Source: Nemania diffusa
Lineage: Eukaryota; Ascomycota; Sordariomycetes; Xylariales; Xylariaceae
DNA length: 64,000 bases
Assembly (NCBI GenBank): GCA_038501195.1
Contig: JBBPUQ010000005.1
Location: 4,464,001 to 4,528,000, forward strand
Reading direction: 5' to 3'
The stretch's first letter is position 1. Each line of letters begins with the position of its first letter. The notes beneath the pieces were generated by a model, which saw nothing but the letters and a program-made list of their open reading frames with translations, was not told the DNA's origin and ran no database searches. Below are positions 24,306 through 36,215 of the stretch, one piece after another. The position numbers and the translations under genes are program-made.

Positions 24306-25757
24306 CTAAGAAACCAACATGCAGTACTTATTGAACTCCTCGTTTTGCATGAGGAGATCTACTTCGTCATCAGACACGGTAGCTACAAATTCGACCCCCC
24401 CATTCGTTTTCCTTGGTAGGATAGCACAGTAGCGGAAGACTTTGCTGATGGCACCAATCATGGGACGCATGGCATCAGGTCCACCCCCGTTTCCAAAGGC
24501 CGAGTTGCCGAAACTAATCGAATCCGTGGCGAATGTTACCAAGGATGTAATAATTAGACCGTTGCCTTCAACTTTCAGGTTATCAAGGGTTAGGCTCTTC
24601 TCCTCTCCGGTTCGTGTCTTGAAGAGGCGATAGGCGTCCATGATCTTCGTCTCAGTCACCTCATTAGCTACCTGCCTGATGGCTTTTGCTACTGAAGGTA
24701 TACTAGTAGACGTAGAGGTGAGAAAAGATATAGGGCGAAGGATTTGGTTTATCATAGTGAAGTTGCCGAAGTATTCCAGCGCAATGTGCTCGGGAAAGTA
24801 AGTCCGGGCATCGAAAGGTAGGTCGAGGCGTGCGTCTTCGTCAATTTGGATGTCAATGCCAGCAGCTTCCCTGGCGCCGATCCTAGCTCTCATGAGACTA
24901 CGCCAGATTAACGCACATATCGTATCGTTAAATGATACATCGCTGCTGCTTAGCTCCCTGCGGCAGTCTTCCCGGAGACTTGTCACATTGGCGGACGAGA
25001 TATAGAACAAACATGCCCTCAGCTCTGGCTTATAAACCTGTCTTGTGAGGCTTTGGCCGTTGCTTACACCACTCAAAGTAGTTAGACTCGGCGGTGCAAG
25101 ACCGAGAAGGCGCCAAGTATCGGGATGGATCTCGGTCGCTGATCGACCAGACCCCAGATCTTTGTAAATCTGATCCAAAACGTGGTGGTCGTAGGTCTGT
25201 GCCGGGAGCGTTTCAGAGGATAGGCCAAGCTGGAGCCTTTCGCATTCCGCCCCCCAAATCTTCAGCACCGCATTCATTGCCACGCCATCGCCCACAACGT
25301 GGCACAAAGCGGAAGCTAGCAAGCAGGCGTTAGGGAAGAAGTTGGCTTGGGCTACGAACACTTCAGTCCCGTTTTTGATGTCTGGAAGAAAGGGGGCCCA
25401 GGTCAATGACTCGTCTGTGAAGGCTGTCGGATGGAAACCGATCTCTCTGAGTTCTTCATACGGAATATCGTCGCCTAGCTCATTGTACCTGAGCTGATAC
25501 AGGCTTTGATGTTCTTCGTGAAATGGCTTGTATCGGACCTCCAGCGACGAGGAGTTGCTCGGGGAGATAGGCTGGACTTTACCACTGAGCCAAGGGAGCT
25601 GTTTGAAGGTTCGACGTAATCCTTCTTGCAAAACATGGAAAGCCTGCTTTGGAGTAGTTTGGCTGCTTAGGCTCAAGTAGAGCACCCCGTGAGAATAATT
25701 TGCATGAGGGAGATGATCCAAGGCATTGAGATGCATGCTTTGCTCTACTGAAGCCAT
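24306..25757 (-). CDS. BAHD-type acyltransferase 2
   Basis: Single-exon, 483-aa acyltransferase divergently paired with the HR-PKS. The catalytic motif HVVGD (HxxxD) is at residues 153-157. The second family motif, DFGWG, is only loosely represented by the SAFGNGGGPD region near residue 430, and the order of landmarks fits fungal CoA-dependent acyltransferases. The ATG at 25757 gives a normal N-terminus. The shared 486-bp upstream region with the PKS suggests joint control. A plausible job is moving the HR-PKS acyl chain onto a second substrate, as the analogous enzymes of azaphilone clusters do. That is inference. It is distinct in sequence from the enzyme at 2732-4099. Confidence 0.9.
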   Translation of the reverse strand: MASVEQSMHLNALDHLPHANYSHGVLYLSLSSQTTPKQAFHVLQEGLRRTFKQLPWLSGKVQPISPSNSSSLEVRYKPFHEEHQSLYQLRYNELGDDIPYEELREIGFHPTAFTDESLTWAPFLPDIKNGTEVFVAQANFFPNACLLASALCHVVGDGVAMNAVLKIWGAECERLQLGLSSETLPAQTYDHHVLDQIYKDLGSGRSATEIHPDTWRLLGLAPPSLTTLSGVSNGQSLTRQVYKPELRACLFYISSANVTSLREDCRRELSSSDVSFNDTICALIWRSLMRARIGAREAAGIDIQIDEDARLDLPFDARTYFPEHIALEYFGNFTMINQILRPISFLTSTSTSIPSVAKAIRQVANEVTETKIMDAYRLFKTRTGEEKSLTLDNLKVEGNGLIITSLVTFATDSISFGNSAFGNGGGPDAMRPMIGAISKVFRYCAILPRKTNGGVEFVATVSDDEVDLLMQNEEFNKYCMLVS

Positions 25758-26243
25758 GACGATGCGATAAACGATAATTACGCAGCAATCTAGGAGATGA
25801 GCGATGACTCCCAGATGGCATGCAGCTTTCTATGCTTGTTGAATCACCCGTTCGGCAAACGAGCCTCAGGGCGAGCCCCATTGAGCGCTGTCAGTCCAGT
25901 ATTAAAGCCCCGGTTCATAATGACCCGACCGAACTTCGGAAGCTGACCGAGATCGGTGTCGGCGATGTACTTCGCACCGAACCTAGCCAATGGTGATAAT
26001 GATACTTCCGACTGTGGCTTTGTTCGGATGCTCTGTTCGGTAATGGCTGAACCATTTGGTAGAGCTCTATTCTAAACAAGATGATAGCAATGTTAATATG
26101 CCGAGAGTTGCCTGCAACTGAAGGTGGCCAATGGTGACATTAAAGAATGAAGACTCTGCTCACATCTAAATTTTGAGCAAGGAGCTGCGTAGCACTGACT
26201 TTGCTATAGCATTCCCGTCTTGATGCCCTGTCAATAAGCCACA
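25758..26243. promoter_or_regulatory. Divergent promoter of acyltransferase 2 and the HR-PKS
   Basis: 486 bp with at least five CCGAA or TTCGG pentamers. One pair forms a perfect palindrome, CCGAACTTCGG (25929-25939); others lie near 25852, 25976, 26027 and 26037. Such spaced CGG-type half sites are typical Zn2Cys6 targets. Whether the regulator at 20223 binds them is inference. Confidence 0.5.
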
Positions 26244-29200
26244 ATGGCTTCTAGAATGGAAGCTCCAACTAGCAACCCTCCCATTGCCCTTGTGGGCATG
26301 GCATGTCGGCTCCCAGGCGGTGCTACGAGTCCTTCAAAGCTATGGGATCTTTGCACCTCCGGTCGCGATGCTTGGTCAACGATTCCTCGAGACCGCTTCG
26401 ATGCAAGCTCGTTATACGACCCCAATTCCGAGAAGGTCGGCCGCGTATGTTAATTTGCGCTCCCCTGCCCCAGCGTCGCGCTGCTAACTAGTCCCTAGCA
26501 TCATGTGCGAGGGGGATACTTTGTGGAGGAAGATATTAGTCGATTTGATGCGGGCTTTTTCAACTTACCAGCGGATGTGGCCAACGTTCGACTCCCACTC
26601 CCTCAGTACCTTTTGACGAAGCCAAACACAGTATCTGAACTAATACCTACTCTTCTAGGCTATGGACCCACAGGTTAGACTCCTGCTCGAAGTTGTATAT
26701 GAAGCTGCGGAGAACGGTAAGTCCAGAACTCCAGAAAGGCCAGGTTCATAATCGCCAACACCTATTCTAGCTGGTTTACCGTTGGGAAAGCTATCAGGGT
26801 CCCGCACCTCAGTATTCGCGGGGAATTGGGGGATGGACTATCGAGACACCCAGACCCGGGATCCTGAGCTGCTGACTGGTCCTTTTGGGACCTGCAATAC
26901 TCCATCATTCATTTCGAATCGAATATCACATTTTTACAACTTGCGCGGCCCGAGTATGTCTATCGACTCAGCATGTTCCTCGGGACTGGTTGCCCTACAC
27001 GAAGGATGCCAGTCCATCTGGTCCGGCCAGTCCGATATGTCTGTTATCGGGGCATCGAGCTTGATTCTAAACCAGGATCTTTTCATCTCGATGACCACTT
27101 TAGGGTGATTACAAGTCATCTCCCCAAACCCCTAATCTTCCTTTCCGCTCACCATTCCCTAGATTCCTTGGCCCCAACGGCCGATGTTTTGCATGGGACA
27201 CAAGAGCCGAAGGGTACGGGCGTGGCGAAGGCGTCGTTGCTCTCATCCTTAAGCCGCTCGAGTCTGCCATATCAGATGGAGATCGTATTCATGCAGTCGT
27301 GCGGGGCACCGGTGTAAACCAAGACGGCAGGACGACTACGATAACTTCACCTTCAATGGAAGCCCAAAAAGAGCTTATAGCCGCCTGTTACCAGCGCGCG
27401 GGGCTTGATCTGGCAGATACTGGCTATGTTGAGGCACACATGACGGGAACCCAAGTTGGAGACCTCATCGAGGCCGAAGCTCTAGCCAGAACATTCGGCG
27501 ACGCTCAGGACTCTGACGGGGCGGTCTTGGTAGGTTCTGTGAAGACGAATATTGGCCACACAGAGCCAGTGAGTGGGCTTGTAGCTATTATCAAAGCAGT
27601 CGTTTCTATGAAGCATCGTCAGATACCGCCGAACCAGAACTACCAAACACCGAACCCGAAAATCAAGCTTGACGAGTGGCATCTGAAGGTGAGTCTAGTC
27701 GAGCCCCCGTAGAAAGCAGGAGATTGCAACTTGGATCTGGCATACTTACTGTAGTGGCAGGTTCCAACAAGCTTGATTCCATGGCCCCAGGGCAAAGCCA
27801 TACGCACCTCGATCAACAACTTCGGCGCCGGCGGAACCAACGCTCACGCCATTTTGGAGCAAGCTCCCGCCAGTGAGGCGAAGCTTGCTACCGGCACAGC
27901 AGCTCTAAACGGCGTAGGCCATCTAGCGCCCCAAGTCCCTGGCCGCAGTCGCGTGTACGTTCTGAGCGCCAGCGACTCAGCAGCTTGCCAGCGAATGGCA
28001 AAGAGCCTCGGCGCATATCTTCGGGAGGCTGCATATCAGGGCTCGCAGCCTTCGGCGGCCGACTTGGCTTATACGATGAGTGAACGGCGCTCTAGATTAC
28101 CCTGGTCCGCAGCTGTCAGGGCCCGGAGCGTGCCTGAGCTGGTAGAGCGCTTGGAGTCAACCGCACTCAATCCTGTGCACTCTGTAAAACACCCGCGGCT
28201 AGGCTTTGTTTTCAACGGGCAGGGTGCCCAATGGCATGCCATGGGCCGGGAACTCATCGCTGCATATCCGGTGTTTGCTGCGTCTATCGAGAACGCTAAT
28301 CAGATACTGCGGGCTTACGGTGCTGACTGGTCGCTGCATGGTAAGTTACCACTTATTCTTTGCACGCTCTCTTGCGACACGAGGTGCTGAGTAACTTCGC
28401 AGATGAGTTATTGCGTGATGAATCGTCAACAAGGGTGGCCGAGATCAATATCTCACAGCCCATAAGCGTCGCGTTGCAGCTATGCCTAGTTGATCTCCTC
28501 GGATCATGGGGAATCCATCCTTCCGCCGTGACTAGTCACTCGAGCGGTGAGATTGCCGCCGCTTACGCTGTCGGCGCTCTTAGTTTTAAGCAAGCGCTTG
28601 GCGTCGTTTATTTTCGAGGGGAGTTGGCACTGAAATACCAGAAACAAATGTCGTACGAGGGCGGCATGCTCGCGGCTGGCGTGAGCGCCGAAGAGGCTGA
28701 ACGCTATATCGCAGATACTAAGAGCGGCCGCGTTGTGGTCGCGTGTATCAACAGCTCAGAAAGCGTGACTTTATCAGGAGATCTGAGTGCGCTCCAAGAG
28801 GTTGCCCAGCGACTTGAGAAAGATGCCCGATTTTCTAGAAAGCTGAAGGTCCCCCTAGCCTACCACTCACATCACATGGTTCCCATGGCACAGGAGTACA
28901 TCGATCACCTACGGTCTATCCTCCCAGAAAGCCTCGAGGGGGACGAATCCGTCAAGTTTGCGTCACCAGTGACAGGAGCCCTCTTGTCTCCCAGGAGCTT
29001 GACGCCGGAGCACTGGGCCCATAACCTCACAAATCCAGTCCGGTTCAGCGAGGCTTTCGCGGCTCTGGCCAATTCGGATGCCAACCTAGATGTCATCGTG
29101 GAGGTGGGAGCCCACAGCACGCTTTCCGGCCCAATTAGACAGATCCTGAATGGCAAAAACAAGAAGTTGGCATACACTTCGTGCCTTAAGAGACCCATTG

Positions 29201-32200
29201 ACGCCGTGGAGACGATGCAGGAGCTAGTAAGCCAGCTCGTCTGCTGTGGCTATCCAGTAAACCTCATGACCGTCAATTCGCCCTTTGGGAAGGACTCTGC
29301 GGAGTTCTGCCCAGACTTGCCGTCCTATCCGTGGAACCATGATACTCGATACTGGCTGGAATCCAGGACTAACAAGGAGATACGCCACAAGAGGTTCGCT
29401 CCACACGAGCTCCTCGGTGTGCCTATCTCGGGTAACACTGGTGCCCTTCCTACATGGAGGAACTTCCTGCGCCTCGCGGATCTGCCGTGGTTGGTAGACC
29501 ACCAAGTGGATTCGAAGGTCGTACTGCCGGGAGCGGCATATGTGGTCATGGCAATCGAGGCTATCCGACTACTTACTGCGTCTACAGCTTCATCGCCATC
29601 TATTCAAGGCTATCAACTGAGGGACGTCGAAATTTTAAATGCGCTCGCCATCACAGAATCATCCGAAGGGGTGGAAGTGCATACTCAGTTAAGTCCGTGC
29701 AGCGACCGCGAGCTAGACCACCGAGGCTGGAACGAGTTCAAAATTAGCTCGGTCGACGCGACTGGCTCGTGGACGGTGAACTGCCAAGGCCTGGTCACGA
29801 CACAGCCGGACAATGTCAACAAATCTACACTTTATCATGAGGTAGACCATCCCAGCGAAAGCTCTTATCTCGATACCGGCGCAAGGATACGCGACGTCGA
29901 CATCCAGTCGCTGTACTCGACATTGCGGAAGATGAACATCAACCACGGTCCCACTTTCCAGAACCTTCTTGACTGCCGAGTCCAAGGAAACAAGGCCCTG
30001 GCCAGCGTTTGTCTTCCCGATGTCGCTTCAGAGACTTTTGCATATGTGATCCATCCAACGACGCTGGACACGATTATCCAAGCCATGTTTAGTACAGTAC
30101 CCTCGAGCATAAGCCAGAAGAATATGCTGCTCCCCCGGTCAATCGGCCGCATGTTCATTCCGAGCGACCTCAACAGCCAAGCCGGTAGCCAGCTCAGAGT
30201 CTTCACTGAGCTTCTTAAATCCAATAAGCGTAGCATTGTGTCCAACGTGGTAGTTTCTAATCCCGTTCTAGGCGCAACGGCCGCTTCCGTTATGCGCATA
30301 GACGGCTTCTACTTCCAGGCCGTACCAATGCAGAGCGACGGCCTCGGCGAATCCGGTATATGCTTCAAAAGCCACTGGGAGCCCGACATTTTGCATGCTG
30401 TGCCGCCTACTGTGAAAGAAGACATGAAGATCCATCTCAGCAACAACGAGGCCGAGCTTGAGCGCAAGCTGCTGCGGACTTCTTTCGACTTGATATACGA
30501 CGCCCTGGTTGAGCTCAAGGATGACCCGAAGGACGACTGGTTATGGTATCACCGGGCCATGTTTAGCTGGATGCAGCGGGTCGTCAACCGAGCCTTATCA
30601 GGGGTGTTGTACCCGGGCGCCAAAGCCTGGGCGCGGACCTCCAAGGGGATTAAACAGATCCGTAGCGACGACCTAGAGGCGTCGGGGGTGTGTGGGAAGC
30701 TCACCGTTCGGGTCGGCCGCAGGCTGGCGGACATCTTCCGCGGTAATATCACGGCCATAGAGCTGATGATGGAAGACGATCTCTTGAACCAGTATTACAT
30801 GGACATACCAAGACTGAAGACTCGTACGTACAAGCACCTGAGGAGAGTAGTGGAGCACTATGCCGTCAAGAACCCCGGTGCCAGAGTCCTCGAGATCGGC
30901 GGCGGTACGGGAGGCGCAACACTGACCGTCCTCGAGGGGTTTGGGTCCCGACGTGCAGCCCCGGGAGGTACTCTGCTCGGCCATTACACCTTCACCGACG
31001 TCTCTGCAGGTTTCTTCCCAGCTGCCCGCCAGAAGTTGGCCGCTTGGACGGAGATGATGGACTTTGCGGAGCTGGATATCGAGGCCGGGCCCGCAGCAGA
31101 TTCCGCCATTACCGAGGGCAGCTATGATCTAGTGGTAGCCTCCTTAGTGCTGCATGCAACCTGCGACCTGAAGAAGACCATGGCCAACGTTCGCAAGTTC
31201 CTGAGACCGGGAGGCAAAGTTCTGATGATCGAAGCTACGCAGGATCGGCTCGACACTCAACTTATCTTTGGTACCTTCGAGGGATGGTGGCTCGGCGTAG
31301 AACCCTTCCGAAAGGATAGTCCCAACGCCAGCTTAGAGGTCTGGGATGATGTGCTGAGAGCCACAGGCTTCTCTGGTATCGAATTTGATATTGGCGATTG
31401 CGAGGATCTACAGTTTCAGAGCTGTAGTACTATTTTGGCCACAGCTTTGAGCACGCCGTCATACATGTCACCTATCTCGATTATCTACACAGCTGAGCCC
31501 AAGCGCGAGTGGTTGACGCAGCTCATTGAGTCAATCCACAGCCTGACGGGTGAGATGCCTTCAGTTGAACCTTTTCACGAACTAGGCGACGTCCGGGGAA
31601 AAGTATGTGTGTTTACCGGAGACATGGAAGGCCCGTTCTTGGCCGGTATCGACGAAAAGGCATTCACGGATCTACGTACCCTCGTCACAAGCTGCCAACG
31701 GCTTCTGTGGCTGAGCAACGGGGGCTTGGTCGACTCGACTATTCCAGCATTCGCACAAACCCTCGGATTCCTGAGGACTCTACGTCTAGAGCAGGGCGAC
31801 AGTCGGCTCGTGCACCTCGACTTCGAGCACAAAGATCGGCCGTGGACGGAGGACAAAATCCCCTTCATCCTCCGCGTCTTCTCCGAGTCATTCGACGCGA
31901 CTAAGCCATCGGAGGGGATGGACTGGGAATACGCCGTGCGCGGCTCCTCCCTTCACGTGTCTAGGGTCTATCCGGACCGAGATGCAGACCAAACCACCGA
32001 GGACGGCGAGCCACAGCTCCAACGGGAGGAGTTCTTCCAGCCGGGGCGCACGCTCGTCTGGGATCCGCCTCCATCGGGCACGCTGAGCAATCTAGTCTTC
32101 ACGGACGGCCTGGATGCGAGCGGAGAGGTGCCAGATGGCATGGTGCAGATCGAAGCCCGGGCTTTCGGACTGAACTTCCGCGATGTCATGATAGCCCTGG

Positions 32201-34409
32201 GACAACTTGACGACACACTTGTAGGCCACGATGTTGCCGGCATAGTTACCGCCCTCGGGCCGGGCACGGAGCAGAGCGGTCTGAAGGTCGGCGATAGGGT
32301 GTGTGCCCTTGCCAAGGGGCTCTTTGCCAGTACGGGCCGCGCCTACTGGACCGGCGTTGCCAAGATCCCCCAGGAGCTCTCATGGGCGGACGGCGCGGCG
32401 ATACCTGTCGTCTACATCACAGCCTACCATTGCCTCGTCCGCCTTGGATGCCTGCGGAGAGGCCAGACAGTTTTGATCCACGCGGCTGCGGGCGGCGTCG
32501 GGGAGGCCGCCATCGTCGTGGCACAGTATCTCGGGGCCCGCGTGGTCGCGACATGCAGCACCGAGGCGAAGAAGAGGCTACTAGTCGAGAATTACGGTAT
32601 CGACCCTTCCCACGTCTTCTCGAGCCGAGACGAAAGCTTCGCCCCGGCCGTCATGGCATTAACGCAGGGCAAGGGGGTCGAGGTGATCCTCAACTCCCTG
32701 TCCGGGGCCCTACTGAAAGCCACCTGGGGCTGCATCGCACGGTTCGGCCGCTTCATCGAAATCGGGAAGGTCGATATCGAGGCGAGCCGGGCCTTGGATA
32801 TGGAGCCCTTTGGCCGCTGCGCTACGTACGCTGGCTTCGATGCCCTACAGCTGAACGAATACGACGGGACCTCGACCCACGAAGCCCTCATCACCAGTGT
32901 GAGCATCTGCCGGGAGAGGATCGCGGGCGCGCAAGGCCGACGCCCCTTGCACCCCATCGCAGAACACTCCATCAGCGATCTCGAGGAGGCCATGCGTAAA
33001 ATGCAAGGTGGGCTTCACACTGGAAAGCTGGTTCTGGTACCACGGCACGGAGATCTGGTCAATGTGAGCACTCCACTACACCTAGACTAATGTTACTTAC
33101 CCAGCTATCCAAAGCTGGGGCTTTCTAGGCACCATACTAACAAGACTTGTGTCGTCAGGTCGTTGGCCGTCCGCTGTCACTGGCAAGACAGGATGCAACC
33201 TACTTGATAGTAGGAGGGGTAGGTGGCGTGGGCCGTTCAATCGCATCTTGGGCAATCTCCCAGGGCGCAAAGAATTTGATACTGGCATCGCGCAGTGCAG
33301 AATCGTCTCCAGAGGCGTTGGAGCTAGTAGCAGCTGCGAAAGAAGAAGGGTGCCATGTTTATCTACGCGATTGTGACGTTGCAGAAGAGCAAAGTCTCAT
33401 AGACCTTATTACACACTTTTCCGACGCAGGGCTGCCACCTATTCGTGGCGTTGTCAACGGCGCCATGGTGTTGAGGGTAAGCCCCCTACCCATTCTCGGC
33501 CTATTTCCTATTTCTCACAATTTCCGTACTGACATACATGTTTCATAGGACTCGGTATTCGAAAGCATGACGTTTGAGCAGTGGCAGCACGCTACCAAAA
33601 CCAAAGTCAACAGCAGCATCAACCTCGACGGGTACCTGCCTGACCTGGACTTCTTCGTCCTACTTGCTTCTATCAATGGGCCGGTTGGCAACGTCTCACA
33701 GGCGAATTACGCCGCAGGTAACAGCTTCCAGGATGCGCTAGTGCGCCGCCGCGCCTCGCAGGGCCTATCCGCCCTGAGCCTCGACCTCAGCGTTGTCACG
33801 GATGCCGGGCACGTTTCGAGGCAGGCAACGACGGAAAGCGGCATCAACCAGGTCCAGGCCCGCGTCGAGGGGCTCGGCACCGTGTCGCTGTCCATGGAGC
33901 AAATCCAGGGCGTCCTCGAGCGCAAGGTGCTGCGACGGCGGCGGGTAGCTCCGGCCCACGGCGACTTGGACGATGCTCAGGTCATCATGGGACTGGCGCC
34001 CTGGGACCAGCTGCCGGCGGAGTCGGTGGTCCGGCGCGACCGCCGCTTCGGCACGCTGCGGTTAGGCCGCCAGCATGGTGGCGGCATGGCGGCGGCAGAG
34101 CAAGCCAACCCAACAGGGATGCTAGTAAAGGCATTGGGGCTAGCGGACGCGGACGAAAAGAAGCAGTCGGTTGCCCGTGCGGTGGCCGAGCGGCTGGCGG
34201 CCATCTTCAACATCGCGGCCGAGCAAGTAGACTCGGCGGCATCGATGGCGGCCAGCGGCGTCGACTCCCTTGTCGCAGTTGAACTGCGTAACTGGCTGGC
34301 CGGCGTCGCCAAGGCCAAGGTGTCTGTCCTTGAGGTGGTGCAGAGCAGGTCGCTGCTGGATTTTGCGAATGTTGTTATAGAGCGCACTTCTGTTATAAAG
34401 GCGCAGTAA
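26244..34409 (+). CDS. Highly reducing polyketide synthase, KS-AT-DH-CMeT-ER-KR-ACP
   Basis: About 2541 aa in nine deduced exons: 26244-26444, 26499-26585, 26659-26716, 26771-27104, 27163-27688, 27761-28340, 28403-33063, 33159-33476, 33549-34409. Frame holds throughout; donor GTTCGA of intron 2 is weak. KS: Cys184 (DSACSS), His319, His359. AT: from ~550, Ser642 (HSSGE). DH: His962 and a later LDxxxQ. CMeT: SAM motif LEIGGGTGG near 1425-1433. ER: NADPH loop [10 protein letters not shown] near 1955. KR: from ~2150, with VGGVGGVG and Ser/Tyr/Asn ([15 protein letters not shown]) present. ACP: Ser2495 (GVDSL). No release domain, so chain release needs a partner such as a neighbouring acyltransferase. 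All catalytic residues are present, but several motif glycines are replaced. Confidence 0.95.
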
Positions 34410-35554
34410 GTCGCATGTGTCACTATGAGCATGTGCGCGGTTAATGCCTTCCGGGCGCGTCTTTTCCTATACCGTGTCCATACTGTGCTTTCAATCTACT
34501 CGGCGGCGGCTTTTTGGTTTGGTGGGACACACATTCATTTCGAGCGCGACTTAATTAAAAGAGAAACAATTATAGCCAACTGGTTTGAACAATATGGAAA
34601 ATAAAATATAAGTAATAATAATAATAATAATAATAATAAAATAATTAAAACATACGCAGATTTGGAGAATTCGAGATTGACATGGTACTCTGGATAATGG
34701 ACTATTACGAAGGCGGCAGTCAGCGCATCAGCTGCACGGGCCATTACCAACTAATTATGCCAGAAATCTATTGAGTTAGAGGCTTAACGCCGTCAAAGTA
34801 TTTAATGATGCAGGTAAGAAGTAATTATTTTACACTAGCACATGTGAATTTTTCTATTTCTAGCAGTCCCCTCTAAGAACTGTTAAGTTAACTAAGCAAG
34901 TGGTTTTTTTACCTTAAATTCTACTCATTGTTTTAGCTTCAAGATTGCTGAAGCAAGAAAATTAAGTGTTCTTGTGACTAGTCGTCAAGTCTTTGAAGTG
35001 TGCCAAGCACTACTAGCTGTCCTAATACTACTGCTAGTTACAGCCTTTACAATACTAAATTCTAATACATTTTCTTCGACATAGCATGCTATCGCTTTAT
35101 AGCATAAAATACTATTACTTAGATTATTTTGTGTTCCTCTAGCGACGTCGAGTATCTTTTCCTTTTCAATCCGCATCGTTTGTTTCCTTCGTTTACGCTC
35201 CTGGGTGGATCTTGTGTAAAGTATTTCTACTAACGCTTTGTTCGTGACTCTTAGTTGATTAAAGGTTAACTTAAGCTTTCTATGACAGGAATTTAAATAC
35301 TTTTTAACTATCTAACTAGTGGCAGAACAATGAGTACGCTGCAGGAAGATCCCAGTAAGGGTTTCATGTGGCTTTTTGCCTCTCTCTCCTCATGGCAAGA
35401 GGCCCTTTATACTGCTGTTCAAACTTATGCCTAGATTTGATTCATCAAAGCCAAAACACAGTTTATAATAAGGCTCAGCACTAACTTTTTCATAACTCAT
35501 GTTGATGAGTCTCCGTCTCGTCACAAATCAAAAAAATAGCCCAATCCTGACAAG
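34410..35554. other. Intergenic region with a trinucleotide microsatellite
   Basis: Gap of 1,145 bp. A pure (AAT)n run lies at about 34609-34640. No recognisable gene is seen. Open frames on the minus strand (34535-34750, 34985-35176) are low-complexity and I do not call them. Confidence 0.5.
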
Positions 35555-36215
35555 ATGAGAAATATGCAGATCTTGACCGCGGCCTTCGCGGCCTCGTCTA
35601 TCCCGCTTGCATCAGCTATATACAACCCCGAGTCCGTTGTCAAGGCTATACCACCTCCGGGCCTGTCCAGCCTGGAGCCATACTCAATGATTGCATGACC
35701 TGCGATGAGCTCGCACAAAAAGGGAACCTTAATCTCGACTAGCTGAAGCTCATCAATCCTCAGATGAAGGAAGGGGATTGTATACACAACTTCTGGGCCG
35801 GTTTATTATTACTGCATAGGTGAGCGAAACCAATTGGGTCATTCCACACATGCTAGTATCGGTCCGAGTATCAGCAATTGACCTAGATCACAACTGACGC
35901 CCTGTAGGTCTTGCGTCACCCCCGCCACAGACACTCGATGCCGACTGTGGAGATTCCCAGAAGGACAAGTGCGCGGCCGCCCTGTATGCATTGTCTGAGT
36001 CGCCGGGACTTATGATAACCTGGTTTGACTGCTACCCCAGGGGCCCCAAACGTACCGAGACGCGGCTGGAGGGGATCTTTAGCTCGTATGACAAGTTTCC
36101 GAATCCGGCCAGGGTGTCTAGTTTGTGTGCATATCCGAGTGCCCCGCCGATGGCTCCGAGGATTAGCGCAGCCTACAGTTGCTTCAAAGAGATGTACCCG
36201 CAGCCTACGCGATAA
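35555..36215 (+). pseudogene. Broken gene for a secreted LysM-type protein
   Basis: An ATG at 35555 starts a signal-peptide-like segment (MRNMQILTAAFAAS). About 30 codons later the frame shifts. The next frame reads CMTCDELAQKGNLNLD, then a TAG where a Gln would fit, then NPQMKEGDCIHNFWAG. This spacing of cysteines and the N-P-x-hydrophobic pattern resemble fungal LysM domains. A further single-base shift follows before a likely splice site. A Cys-containing C-terminal part (35940-36215) ends at TAA. Two frameshifts and one stop make it non-functional. The TAG could come from CAG by a C-to-T change. Family assignment is by eye and moderate. Intact relatives bind chitin oligomers outside the cell. 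Confidence 0.6.

Noticed and set aside
32301..32999. 232-codon plus-strand frame rich in Arg and Pro
   Set aside because: Out-of-frame shadow of the HR-PKS ER domain, whose own frame contains the NADPH motif.
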